Below are positions 60,301 through 60,653 of a stretch of DNA of 64,000 nucleotides, one piece after another (position 1 is the first letter of the stretch; each line of letters starts with the position of its first letter). The notes beneath the pieces are model-generated. The model made no database searches. It was given only the letters and a program-made list of their open reading frames with translations, and was not told where the DNA came from. The DNA lies in NCBI GenBank assembly GCA_037179385.1, contig CM074180.1, positions 29,183,455 to 29,247,454 on the forward strand. The letters are read 5' to 3'. A program made the position numbers and the translations under genes. Source of the DNA: Holothuria scabra (Eukaryota; Echinodermata; Holothuroidea; Aspidochirotida; Holothuriidae).

Positions 60301-60653
60301 CTTAAACCTTGGTCAAATTAGTCACTCATTTGCAACATACCATAGTGAGTGGTCTTATATGGTCGACGGAAATATTTCTGGAAAATAATGCCACAGTTTT
60401 TTGCTAATTGTTCCTTTGGCATCATGGAACCACCTTACCAAAAAGATAAGTCTGTTTCACTCCTCATGTACCTCCTATCACCCTATGTATGCCATTTATA
60501 CCCACCTTACCAAAAAGATAATTTAAGTGTGTGGATTCATTCTGTATTTTATATTTCCAAGATTTGCACACCTTTTCTTCAATTTATTTCATCCATGTTA
60601 AGTGATTTCCCCCTTTTTACCCCTTAAAGAGATGACAATTCTGATTCTCCTGG
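172..60653 (+). CDS. PLCB: Phospholipase C beta gene, partial, spliced (28 exons seen)
   Basis: Overview of the single gene in the window. It encodes a phosphoinositide-specific phospholipase C of the beta class, which cleaves PIP2 at the inner plasma membrane downstream of Gq-type G proteins. Joining the exons listed below gives one open frame with no phase conflict: EF-hand end, X domain, long X-Y linker, Y domain, C2 domain, Ser/Thr/Pro-rich linker and start of a Lys-rich coiled coil. The 5' part (PH domain and early EF hands) and the 3' part (most of the coiled coil and the stop) lie outside the window. The C2 region and the GTAG/EMS start of the Y domain favour the PLCB1/2/3 class. Nine exons are symmetric in phase and may be alternative, so many isoforms are possible. 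The family call is very secure; the number of isoforms is not known. Confidence 0.96.
339..1942 (+). other. Intron, nothing further recognised
   Basis: AT-rich intron between the EF-hand exon and the first X-domain exon. It has proper donor and acceptor ends. No second gene, RNA gene or clear repeat was recognised. Confidence 0.85.
1943..2089 (+). CDS. PLCB: PLC-beta exon: EF-hand/X-domain junction with first catalytic His
   Basis: Reads [13 protein letters not shown], then [18 protein letters not shown] and HNTYLIG. The SSHNTYL stretch starts the PI-PLC X domain, and its His is the first of the two catalytic histidines in this family. The exon starts with two bases completing a Gly codon and ends in phase 1 (donor gtgagt). 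Its length is 147 nt, a multiple of three, but skipping it would remove a catalytic residue, so it should be constitutive. Confidence 0.96.
2090..3627 (+). other. Intron inside the X domain
   Basis: AT-rich intron with no recognised gene. A short piece at 2276-2330 has exon-like ends but a stop in the required frame. Confidence 0.85.
3628..3779 (+). CDS. PLCB: PLC-beta exon: X domain with calcium ligands and second catalytic His
   Basis: Reads [20 protein letters not shown], then [11 protein letters not shown] and [14 protein letters not shown]. The Glu and Asp of VELDCW correspond to calcium ligands of the PLC active site, and the His of ITHGFT to the second catalytic histidine. It starts in phase 1 and ends in phase 0 (donor gtgagg). 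The following intron is 9.4 kb, the longest in the window. Confidence 0.96.
3875..3926. repeat. Homopolymer T and G run
   Basis: Two long T runs followed by a run of about twelve G. It is simple sequence inside an intron; the short reading frames across it are artefacts. Confidence 0.9.
6996..8249. repeat. Tandem duplication of an approximately 620-635 bp unit
   Basis: Unit 1 (6996-7630) and unit 2 (7631-8249) both begin TCAAAGTGAAGTGCGAGCAG and both end GCGCTTGTTGTGG. They match along their length with scattered substitutions and small indels. The flanking DNA is richer in CpG than the rest of the gene, so the unit may belong to an inserted element. No intact coding frame is visible. Confidence 0.85.
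9039..9051 (-). promoter_or_regulatory. DR1-type nuclear receptor motif
   Basis: TGACCTTTGACCT is the exact reverse complement of AGGTCAAAGGTCA, the DR1 consensus bound by RXR, HNF4 and COUP-TF type receptors in animals. It lies in an intronic repeat; function is unknown. Confidence 0.45.
9357..9369 (-). promoter_or_regulatory. DR1-type nuclear receptor motif
   Basis: A second exact TGACCTTTGACCT, followed by a further half-site pair (GTAACCTTTGACCTTC). It lies in the same repeat as the 9039 motif. Confidence 0.45.
9875..12780. mobile_element. Non-autonomous DNA transposon with 13-bp TIRs and TCACC duplication
   Basis: The left end CAGGGTTCGTAGC is the exact inverse of the right end GCTACGAACCCTG. 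Both sides are flanked by TCACC (9870-9874 and 12781-12785), a 5-bp target-site duplication. Just inside both ends lies CTTGAAAAGTCCTTGAATTT in the same, not inverted, orientation. No transposase frame is visible and a second element sits inside. The superfamily is not certain. Confidence 0.85.
10542..12138. mobile_element. hAT-like non-autonomous transposon nested in the 9875 element
   Basis: The ends TAGTGTTCGAC and GTCGAACACTA are exact inverse repeats. The flanks GTGAGATG (10534-10541) and GTGAGATG (12139-12146) are an exact 8-bp target-site duplication, the length made by hAT transposases. The ends also carry ATCGG-rich subterminal sequence. No long frame is visible, so it is non-autonomous. 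It lies wholly inside the larger element and therefore inserted later. Confidence 0.88.
13216..13295 (+). CDS. PLCB: PLC-beta exon: central X domain
   Basis: Reads [18 protein letters not shown] and ILSFENHC, a conserved X-domain segment (VILSFENH). The acceptor is CATTGCAG. The donor gtgagt leaves two bases (AC) of a split codon, which the next exon completes with G to give Thr. At this join the protein reads ENHC-T-PKM, one residue shorter than ENHxDSPK in vertebrate family members. Confidence 0.93.
13296..15909 (+). other. Intron with one foldback MITE
   Basis: AT-rich intron. Around 13570-13650 there is a doubled phrase with TTTATATAGCACTTTACATA, resembling a common invertebrate dispersed repeat. 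A foldback element lies at 15586-15772. Nothing else was recognised. Confidence 0.8.
15586..15772. mobile_element. Foldback (palindromic) MITE, family P copy 1
   Basis: The left arm (ATTGGTTGCATTTGC...TTTTCCAAA...CAGTTACAAAAGCTTGTGG) returns inverted as the right arm (...CCCACAATCC...GTAACTGCA...AAATGCAACCAAT). Two related copies lie at 56627-56769 and 58396-58544. No coding capacity. Confidence 0.8.
15910..15994 (+). CDS. PLCB: PLC-beta exon: X domain
   Basis: Reads [20 protein letters not shown], then VDPLDPYP, a conserved X-domain strand/helix pair. The acceptor (CCTTAAAG) has only a short pyrimidine run, but the phase and homology fit exactly. It begins with one base completing the split Thr codon and ends in phase 0 (donor gtatgt). 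Confidence 0.93.
15995..16716 (+). other. Intron, nothing further recognised
   Basis: AT-rich intron within the X domain. No repeat or RNA gene was recognised. Confidence 0.85.
16717..16813 (+). CDS. PLCB: PLC-beta exon: end of X domain and start of X-Y linker
   Basis: Reads [20 protein letters not shown] and then a basic tail [12 protein letters not shown]. LPSPxDLxGKILIKN marks the end of the catalytic X domain in all PLC-betas, and the basic run after it is the usual start of the X-Y linker. It ends in phase 1 (donor gtaagt). Every candidate linker cassette downstream also starts and ends in phase 1, so this exon can splice in frame to any of them or straight to 36081. Confidence 0.96.
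17430..17480 (+). CDS. PLCB: X-Y linker cassette exon 1 (51 nt)
   Basis: Acceptor TTTTTTTCTAG and donor gtaatc flank 51 nt read in phase 1-1 as [17 protein letters not shown]. It has no stop, is Ser/Thr/Lys-rich, and contains no recognised domain. It is read as an X-Y linker cassette because it follows the last X-domain exon and shares the phase of the other cassettes. Splicing is predicted from sites and phase only; no transcript was available. Confidence 0.72.
17481..18819 (+). other. Intron between linker cassettes 1 and 2
   Basis: Pyrimidine-rich and AT-rich. It holds an inverted-repeat element around 18007-18213. No further cassette was found. Confidence 0.8.
17993..18222. mobile_element. 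MITE-like element with GC-rich inverted ends
   Basis: GGGGAGGGTTTTGG (18007-18020) is repeated inverted as CCAAAACCCTCCCC (18200-18213). The left side also carries AGTGGCGTAGCCAAGGGG, a phrase I associate with invertebrate terminal-repeat elements. Exact ends and target duplication are not clear. Confidence 0.55.
18820..18945 (+). CDS. PLCB: X-Y linker cassette exon 2 (126 nt)
   Basis: Acceptor CTCTCCTCCTGAAGCAG and donor gtagcc. Reads in phase 1-1 as [20 protein letters not shown], then [17 protein letters not shown] and SAMFK. It is the longest cassette, with a Trp-containing N-terminal part unlike the others and a Ser-rich hydrophobic C-terminal part. A second in-phase acceptor (GACTCCAG, ending at 18850) could give a shorter form starting GENRP. 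Its role is unknown, and it is less linker-like than its neighbours. Confidence 0.62.
18946..21246 (+). other. Intron between linker cassettes 2 and 3
   Basis: AT-rich intron of 2.3 kb. No clear repeat or further exon was recognised; AG sites examined here lead into early stops in the required frame. Confidence 0.75.
21247..21297 (+). CDS. PLCB: X-Y linker cassette exon 3 (51 nt)
   Basis: A long pyrimidine tract with repeated TTTC ends in TGTCTTCAG; the donor is gtacaa. Reads in phase 1-1 as [17 protein letters not shown]. It is the same length as cassette 1 and mildly acidic then basic. The strong acceptor and in-frame symmetric phase support it, but a chance open frame of 51 nt is possible. 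Confidence 0.66.
21298..23242 (+). other. Intron between linker cassettes 3 and 4
   Basis: AT-rich intron of 1.9 kb with no recognised repeat, RNA gene or additional cassette. Confidence 0.75.
23243..23326 (+). CDS. PLCB: X-Y linker cassette exon 4 (84 nt), RRMS site
   Basis: Acceptor TCTTAATACAG and donor gtatca. Reads in phase 1-1 as [16 protein letters not shown], then [13 protein letters not shown] basic N-terminal half with RRMS (23248-23259), a classical basophilic-kinase (PKA-type) consensus, is followed by an acidic half. Motif position and charge layout match cassettes 5 and 6, suggesting common origin by exon duplication. Phosphorylation is inferred from the motif only. Confidence 0.76.
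24709..24848. mobile_element. Small MITE with 17-bp terminal inverted repeats
   Basis: GCGCACTGTTTAACAAG at the left matches, inverted and with one change, CTTGTTAAACAGTGTGC at the right. The 140-bp element has no coding content. Target duplication is not obvious. Confidence 0.7.
25244..25405 (-). mobile_element. SINE-like repeat with GTTA tail
   Basis: Five GTTA units precede a block with TCTTATGACAGGCAGGGAAT and CTGTGGGCATATTCTACAA. I associate this kind of block with widespread invertebrate SINE cores. On this reading the GTTA run is the 3' tail of a minus-strand copy. No tRNA-like head is visible, so it is truncated. Confidence 0.4.
25910..25996 (+). CDS. PLCB: X-Y linker cassette exon 5 (87 nt), RKTS site
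   Basis: Acceptor CATGTCAGTCTCAG and donor gtaggg. Reads in phase 1-1 as [17 protein letters not shown], then [12 protein letters not shown]. The RKTS motif (25915-25926) occupies residues 3-6, as RRMS does in cassette 4 and RKIS in cassette 6. The SSSLP...EE tail resembles SSLP...EE of cassette 6. An upstream CAG (ending 25903) could add two codons in frame. Confidence 0.78.
25997..27391 (+). other. Intron between linker cassettes 5 and 6
   Basis: AT-rich intron holding a 23-bp minisatellite (26987-27147). Nothing else was recognised. Confidence 0.8.
26987..27147. repeat. Minisatellite, seven copies of a 23-bp unit
   Basis: CATGTTTCCCAGCAACTTGG plus TGA repeats seven times without spacers, with one to three changes per copy. 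Overlapping minus-strand frames here are repeats of the same unit and not genes. It lies about 245 bp before cassette 6. Confidence 0.95.
27392..27469 (+). CDS. PLCB: X-Y linker cassette exon 6 (78 nt), RKIS site
   Basis: Acceptor TGTTCTCAAATAG and donor gtagtc. Reads in phase 1-1 as [18 protein letters not shown], then VTDYEEHG. It looks like a paralogue of cassette 5: RKxS at residues 3-6, SSLP in the middle, an acidic end. The upstream frame is also open for some distance, but the AG, the phase and the similarity to cassette 5 fix this start. Confidence 0.8.
29383..30523 (+). mobile_element. Satellite-bearing hairpin element A (HINE/Helentron-like)
   Basis: The 5' end is a hairpin with arms GGTTTC/GAAACC, followed by CTATGCAATCATGATGG and a TG microsatellite. 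Then come seven units of 142-146 bp. Near the 3' end TATCATCGAAACC (30486-30498) is the inverse of GGTTTCGATGATA at the 5' end. A hairpin AATGCA/TGCATT followed by CTGGTT closes it. Subterminal inverted repeats, central tandem repeats and a 3' hairpin fit non-autonomous Helentron relatives (HINEs). That class assignment is inferred. No protein is encoded. Confidence 0.7.
29569..30449 (+). promoter_or_regulatory. Seven DR1 motifs in element A
   Basis: AGGTCAAAGGTCA occurs unchanged at 29569, 29714, 29859, 30001, 30146, 30291 and 30437, once per satellite unit. Extra GGGGTCA half-sites follow each. This is the DR1 nuclear receptor consensus; activity is unproven. Confidence 0.5.
31577..31663 (+). 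CDS. PLCB: X-Y linker cassette exon 7 (87 nt)
   Basis: Acceptor TTTCTTTACCTTGTAG and donor gtaggg. Reads in phase 1-1 as [18 protein letters not shown], then [11 protein letters not shown]. It is Ser/Thr-rich with a basic start (AKQKAS) and one SP site. The strong splice sites, the length equal to cassette 5, and the AK start also seen in cassette 1 and near the start of the 36081 exon support it. Confidence 0.8.
31664..36080 (+). other. 4.4 kb intron before the acidic linker exon
   Basis: AT-rich. It contains a weak candidate cassette (35027-35233) and, at 33998-34075, a short inverted-looking phrase around a C run (CAGATCCATAC...GGATCTGCACCTG). Nothing else was recognised. Confidence 0.75.
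35027..35233 (+). CDS. Weak candidate linker cassette (207 nt or a 9-nt microexon)
   Basis: An acceptor (GTTTTTACAG) and a good donor (gtaagt at 35234) bound 207 nt open in phase 1-1. A second acceptor (TGCTTTCAG, ending 35224) would give a 9-nt microexon, CTCAGATGG, in the same phase. The long version encodes a Phe/Leu/Lys-rich stretch typical of AT-rich noncoding DNA, so I doubt it. It is listed because both versions would keep the frame. Confidence 0.2.
36081..36211 (+). CDS. PLCB: PLC-beta exon: acidic part of X-Y linker
   Basis: Reads [23 protein letters not shown], then [16 protein letters not shown] and TKKEQ. This is the acidic cluster typical of the PLC-beta X-Y linker, which in studied members blocks membrane access of the active site. 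It starts in phase 1, matching every upstream cassette, and ends in phase 0 (donor gtatga), so it closes the cassette region and should be constitutive. SSIDS and ESDSDDE look like casein kinase 2 type sites. Confidence 0.94.
36212..36972 (+). other. Intron, nothing further recognised
   Basis: AT-rich intron between the acidic linker and the start of the Y domain; no repeat or RNA gene was seen. Confidence 0.85.
36973..37069 (+). CDS. PLCB: PLC-beta exon: end of linker and start of Y domain
   Basis: Reads [20 protein letters not shown], then [16 protein letters not shown]....EMS.LVNY.QP is the conserved start of the Y half of the catalytic barrel in the PLCB1/2/3 class, and also covers the short linker helix next to the active site. 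Phase 0 to phase 1; donor gtatgt. Confidence 0.96.
37370..37454 (+). CDS. PLCB: PLC-beta exon: Y domain
   Basis: Reads [20 protein letters not shown], then [14 protein letters not shown] and EFV are conserved Y-domain blocks. The first Lys codon is completed from the previous exon. The donor gtatcc leaves CA, completed by G of the next exon to Gln. Confidence 0.96.
37455..38891 (+). other. Intron with a SINE-body fragment
   Basis: Apart from the fragment at 37640-37775, nothing was recognised. A piece near 38140-38240 reads AGCCTGTCGAGAG but has no supported exon. Confidence 0.8.
37640..37775 (-). mobile_element. SINE body fragment, family S copy 1
   Basis: Shares TGGCTCACTGGCTTGTTTTC and CACTCCATTGCT...GAGCA...CACAATGGCA(C)TAGGTT with copies near 40330 and 41940. 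The last of those also carries a tRNA-like head on the minus strand. Confidence 0.6.
38892..38964 (+). CDS. PLCB: PLC-beta exon: Y-domain core
   Basis: Reads [20 protein letters not shown], then YMPQ. The [18 protein letters not shown] block is among the best conserved in all PI-PLC enzymes; the Ser and Arg here contribute to phosphate binding in known structures. The exon ends in phase 0 (donor gtaaag). Confidence 0.97.
38965..40138 (+). other. Intron, nothing further recognised
   Basis: AT-rich intron between two Y-domain exons. No clear repeat, RNA gene or second gene was seen. Confidence 0.85.
40139..40190 (+). CDS. PLCB: PLC-beta exon: Y domain (52 nt)
   Basis: Reads [17 protein letters not shown], continuing the conserved PQ(I/L)FWNxGCQ(L/M)VALNFQT block. 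Vertebrate homologues have Ala or Thr where Val stands in WNVGCQ. Acceptor TTATTTTCAG, donor gtaaag, phase 0 to 1. Confidence 0.97.
40191..41233 (+). other. Intron with a SINE-body fragment
   Basis: Contains the 40330-40440 fragment; the rest is AT-rich and unremarkable. Confidence 0.8.
40330..40440 (-). mobile_element. SINE body fragment, family S copy 2
   Basis: TATGGCTCACTAACTTGTTT, then TCCCTACTCCTTTGCTCATA and CTGAGCA match copies at 37640 and 41937. No tRNA-like part remains. Confidence 0.55.
41234..41388 (+). CDS. PLCB: PLC-beta exon: end of Y domain to C2 domain
   Basis: Reads [20 protein letters not shown], then [16 protein letters not shown] and a stretch ending AATLEIK. GxSGYLLKPxFMRR closes the catalytic barrel, and the last 15 or so residues begin the C2 domain. 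Phase 1 to phase 0; donor gtaaca. Confidence 0.97.
41521..41818. mobile_element. Doubled palindromic MITE with TTATTGCC ends
   Basis: The ends TTATTGCCTGCAA and TTGCGGGCAATAA are inverse. Inside are two tandem halves of about 140 bp. Each contains its own inverted pair built on GTAACCCCTACCTAAT and ATTAGGTAGGGGTTAC around TAGGAAGTAGCTAGGGTATC. The middle boundary carries the end motif again (TTGTAGGCAATAA). Confidence 0.8.
41937..42155 (-). mobile_element. tRNA-derived SINE, family S copy 3
   Basis: Read on the minus strand, 42155-42092 looks like a tRNA: GGTCAAGTGGTTTAGAAC (A-box-like) and GGTTGACTCC (B-box-like, 42102-42111). The body downstream shares sequence with copies at 37640 and 40330. 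The head resembles a Ser/Leu type tRNA. It is a SINE promoter remnant, not a working tRNA gene. Confidence 0.6.
43085..43178. repeat. Perfect 23-bp inverted repeat (hairpin, 48-nt loop)
   Basis: Arm 43085-43107 (GACTGTGTCAACTGCAAACA plus CCA) is the exact inverse of 43156-43178. Perfect arms suggest a young MITE or a hairpin-forming RNA; neither can be decided from the sequence. Confidence 0.85.
43210..43338. mobile_element. MITE with AGTGTTGTAGT ends
   Basis: AGTGTTGTAGT (43210-43220) and ACTACAACACT (43328-43338) are exact inverse repeats around a 107-bp GC-richer core with further partial inversions (AGGCCTCC/GAGGCCTCG). No coding content. Confidence 0.7.
43535..43699 (+). CDS. PLCB: PLC-beta exon: C2 domain, first half
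   Basis: Reads [20 protein letters not shown], then [35 protein letters not shown]. [24 protein letters not shown] is a PLC-beta C2 signature; the C2 domain packs against the catalytic barrel and contributes to the G-alpha-q binding surface. A full 55-codon exon in phase 0-0 with acceptor ATTCACAG and donor gtgaag. Confidence 0.97.
43700..44018 (+). other. Short intron inside C2
   Basis: An AT-rich 319-bp intron; nothing else was recognised. Confidence 0.9.
44019..44121 (+). CDS. PLCB: PLC-beta exon: C2 domain, second half
   Basis: Reads [20 protein letters not shown], then [15 protein letters not shown](V/I)xPxLAxLRIxVYE...xIGHRxLPV is conserved in the class. Phase 0 to 1; donor gtaggt. 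Confidence 0.97.
45216..47112 (+). mobile_element. Satellite-bearing hairpin element B
   Basis: The 5' hairpin has arms GATTCCTTGCC/GGCAAGGAATC (45216-45244), followed by CTATGCGATGGTGATG, a TG microsatellite and eleven units of about 155 bp. Near the 3' end GGCAAGGAATC (47080-47090) recurs, then a hairpin AAGCC/GGCTT and TCTGGTT. The layout is the same as in element A but with different hairpin sequence, so this is a separate subfamily. No protein is encoded. Confidence 0.7.
45410..46979 (+). promoter_or_regulatory. Seven intact DR1 motifs in element B
   Basis: AGGTCAAAGGTCA is intact at 45410, 45566, 45878, 46033, 46655, 46811 and 46967. Four other units carry changed versions (for example AGGTCGAAGGTCA). 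Each is followed by a further TGAGGTCA half-site. Confidence 0.5.
47495..47700 (+). CDS. PLCB: PLC-beta exon: end of C2 and G-alpha-q contact region
   Basis: Reads [69 protein letters not shown]. The GY..(I/V)CLRNE.NQ.L.LP block ends C2. The [11 protein letters not shown] segment corresponds to the helix-turn-helix that in known PLC-betas grips activated G-alpha-q and stimulates GTP hydrolysis; its Leu-Ser-Asn-Pro core is retained. Phase 1 to phase 0. Confidence 0.97.
49090..49875 (+). mobile_element. Satellite-bearing hairpin element C, 3' truncated
   Basis: The 5' hairpin (GGTTTC/GAAACC) and CTATGCATTCATGATGG match element A, followed by a TG microsatellite and four to five units of about 145 bp. 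Intact AGGTCAAAGGTCA lies at 49302, 49446 and 49591. It stops at ACCCTCTTGTT without the 3' hairpin, replaced by unrelated DNA. Confidence 0.7.
50886..51918 (+). mobile_element. Satellite-bearing hairpin element D
   Basis: The 5' hairpin is GGTTTC/GAAACC (50886-50907). A short TG run and five units of about 146-149 bp follow. The 3' part has TATCATCAAAACC, then a hairpin AATGC/GCATT and CTGGTT. Intact AGGTCAAAGGTCA lies at 51202, 51348, 51497 and 51643. It is the same subfamily as A and C. Confidence 0.7.
52010..52207. mobile_element. MITE with 16-bp terminal inverted repeats
   Basis: AAGTGCAGAGCTGCCA and TGGCAGCTCTGCACTT are exact inverse ends. Inside, CTTCCTGATT-type words repeat at least five times. 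The flanks also mirror each other (CTTTTTG / CAAAAAGG), so the true ends may lie a few bases further out. Confidence 0.82.
52710..52977 (+). CDS. PLCB: PLC-beta exon: Ser/Thr/Pro linker after C2, two in-frame donors
   Basis: Starts in phase 0 ([18 protein letters not shown]) after acceptor TTGGTTTCAG. Two donors lie in the same phase: gtatga after 52761 (52-nt form) and gtttgt after 52977 (268-nt form). The extra 216 nt encode [18 protein letters not shown], then [19 protein letters not shown] and [16 protein letters not shown], rich in TP sites. The first donor looks stronger. The composition of the extension is protein-like and unlike the adjoining intron. This linker is variable in the family and joins C2 to the C-terminal coiled coil. 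Confidence 0.86.
52978..54804 (+). other. Intron of the C-terminal linker
   Basis: AT-rich. It contains the doubtful terminal exon at 54583-54631. No repeat was recognised. Confidence 0.75.
54583..54631 (+). CDS. Possible alternative terminal exon with early stop
   Basis: After a strong acceptor (CTCTTTTTTTACAG) the frame continues from phase 1 as [16 protein letters not shown] and stops at TAA (54629-54631). If used, it would end the protein before the coiled coil. No donor in a phase that fits the next exons is visible, and no clear polyadenylation signal (AATAAA) follows closely. The strong acceptor and acidic coding are the only support; it may be a chance match. Confidence 0.3.
54805..54834 (+). 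CDS. PLCB: Candidate 30-nt microexon of the C-terminal linker
   Basis: Acceptor CCGTCTTGTAG and donor gtaact enclose 30 nt in phase 1-1, read [10 protein letters not shown]. Neighbouring exons end and start in phase 1, so inclusion or skipping keeps the frame. It is too short for homology to decide; the call rests on sites, phase and protein-like sequence. Confidence 0.6.
54835..55376 (+). other. Intron between the 30-nt microexon and the 123-nt cassette
   Basis: A 542-bp intron with an A-run near 55063; nothing else was recognised. Confidence 0.85.
55377..55499 (+). CDS. PLCB: C-terminal linker cassette exon with 14-3-3-type motif (123 nt)
   Basis: Acceptor GGTTACTCACAG and donor gtacag. 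Reads in phase 1-1 as [20 protein letters not shown], then [16 protein letters not shown] and NLNPS. RSVSAP (55466-55483) fits the mode-1 14-3-3 consensus RSxSxP exactly, and PRSTSL is a second basophilic site. GC content is higher than in the flanks, as expected of coding sequence. It may be a regulated insertion between C2 and the coiled coil; binding is inferred from the motif alone. Confidence 0.85.
55500..57714 (+). other. Intron with one foldback MITE
   Basis: AT-rich intron. A copy of foldback family P lies at 56627-56769; nothing else was recognised. Confidence 0.8.
56627..56769. mobile_element. Foldback MITE, family P copy 2 (decayed)
   Basis: CCTTTTCCAAATAGCTATTA and AAAGATTGTGG are mirrored by CTGCAATCCTTTGTAATTG and GAAAAAGGG. 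The arms have many mismatches, so this is an older copy of the 15586 and 58396 family. Confidence 0.6.
57715..57758 (+). CDS. PLCB: PLC-beta exon: start of C-terminal coiled coil (44 nt)
   Basis: Reads [15 protein letters not shown] after acceptor GAATTTTACAG. It aligns with the EDLIQS...EAQTIEELKQQK-type segment that opens the distal C-terminal domain of PLCB1. Phase 1 to phase 0; donor gttagt. Confidence 0.9.
57951..58325. repeat. Dispersed repeat family R, copy 1
   Basis: Matches 62843-63215 in the same orientation over most of its length, including GCTATGGTTT(T)GTGTG, TTTGCAAGAAAGTTAAAAT, GGTAAGGTCAAAAT and GATAGGACAT...TGTCCATGTATATA. The inner segments GTGCGCCAAGATGGC and GCCATCTTGGTGCAC are inverted relative to each other. 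Confidence 0.8.
58396..58544. mobile_element. Foldback MITE, family P copy 3
   Basis: CCCTTTTACAAATAGCAGTT, ACAAAGGATTGTGGGATAGG at the left are mirrored by CCTATCCCACAAGCTTTTGT and AACAGCTAGTTGTAAAAGGG at the right. It is the best preserved of the three copies. Confidence 0.85.
59630..59826 (+). CDS. PLCB: PLC-beta exon: Lys-rich coiled coil
   Basis: Reads [20 protein letters not shown], then [20 protein letters not shown] and [25 protein letters not shown]. It is a long, highly basic helix with heptad-like Leu/Ile spacing, matching the distal C-terminal domain, which binds G-alpha-q and acidic membrane in studied PLC-betas. The run TKKKN corresponds to the DSKKKSEPSSP-type bend. Phase 0 to phase 2 (donor gtgagt). 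Confidence 0.95.
59827..60629 (+). other. Intron before the 24-nt microexon
   Basis: AT-rich. A short phrase CCTCCTATCACCCTATGTAT near 60470 recurs near 27587. Nothing else was recognised. Confidence 0.8.
60630..60653 (+). CDS. PLCB: 24-nt microexon of the coiled-coil domain
   Basis: Acceptor TACCCCTTAAAG and donor gtgagt enclose 24 nt. In phase 2-2 it completes Gly and reads DDNSDSP plus a split Gly. Its position, just after the KKK run, matches the Ser/Pro-rich loop between two coiled-coil helices of PLCB1. The length is a multiple of three, so it may be skipped. The next exon is not found before base 64000. Confidence 0.75.
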
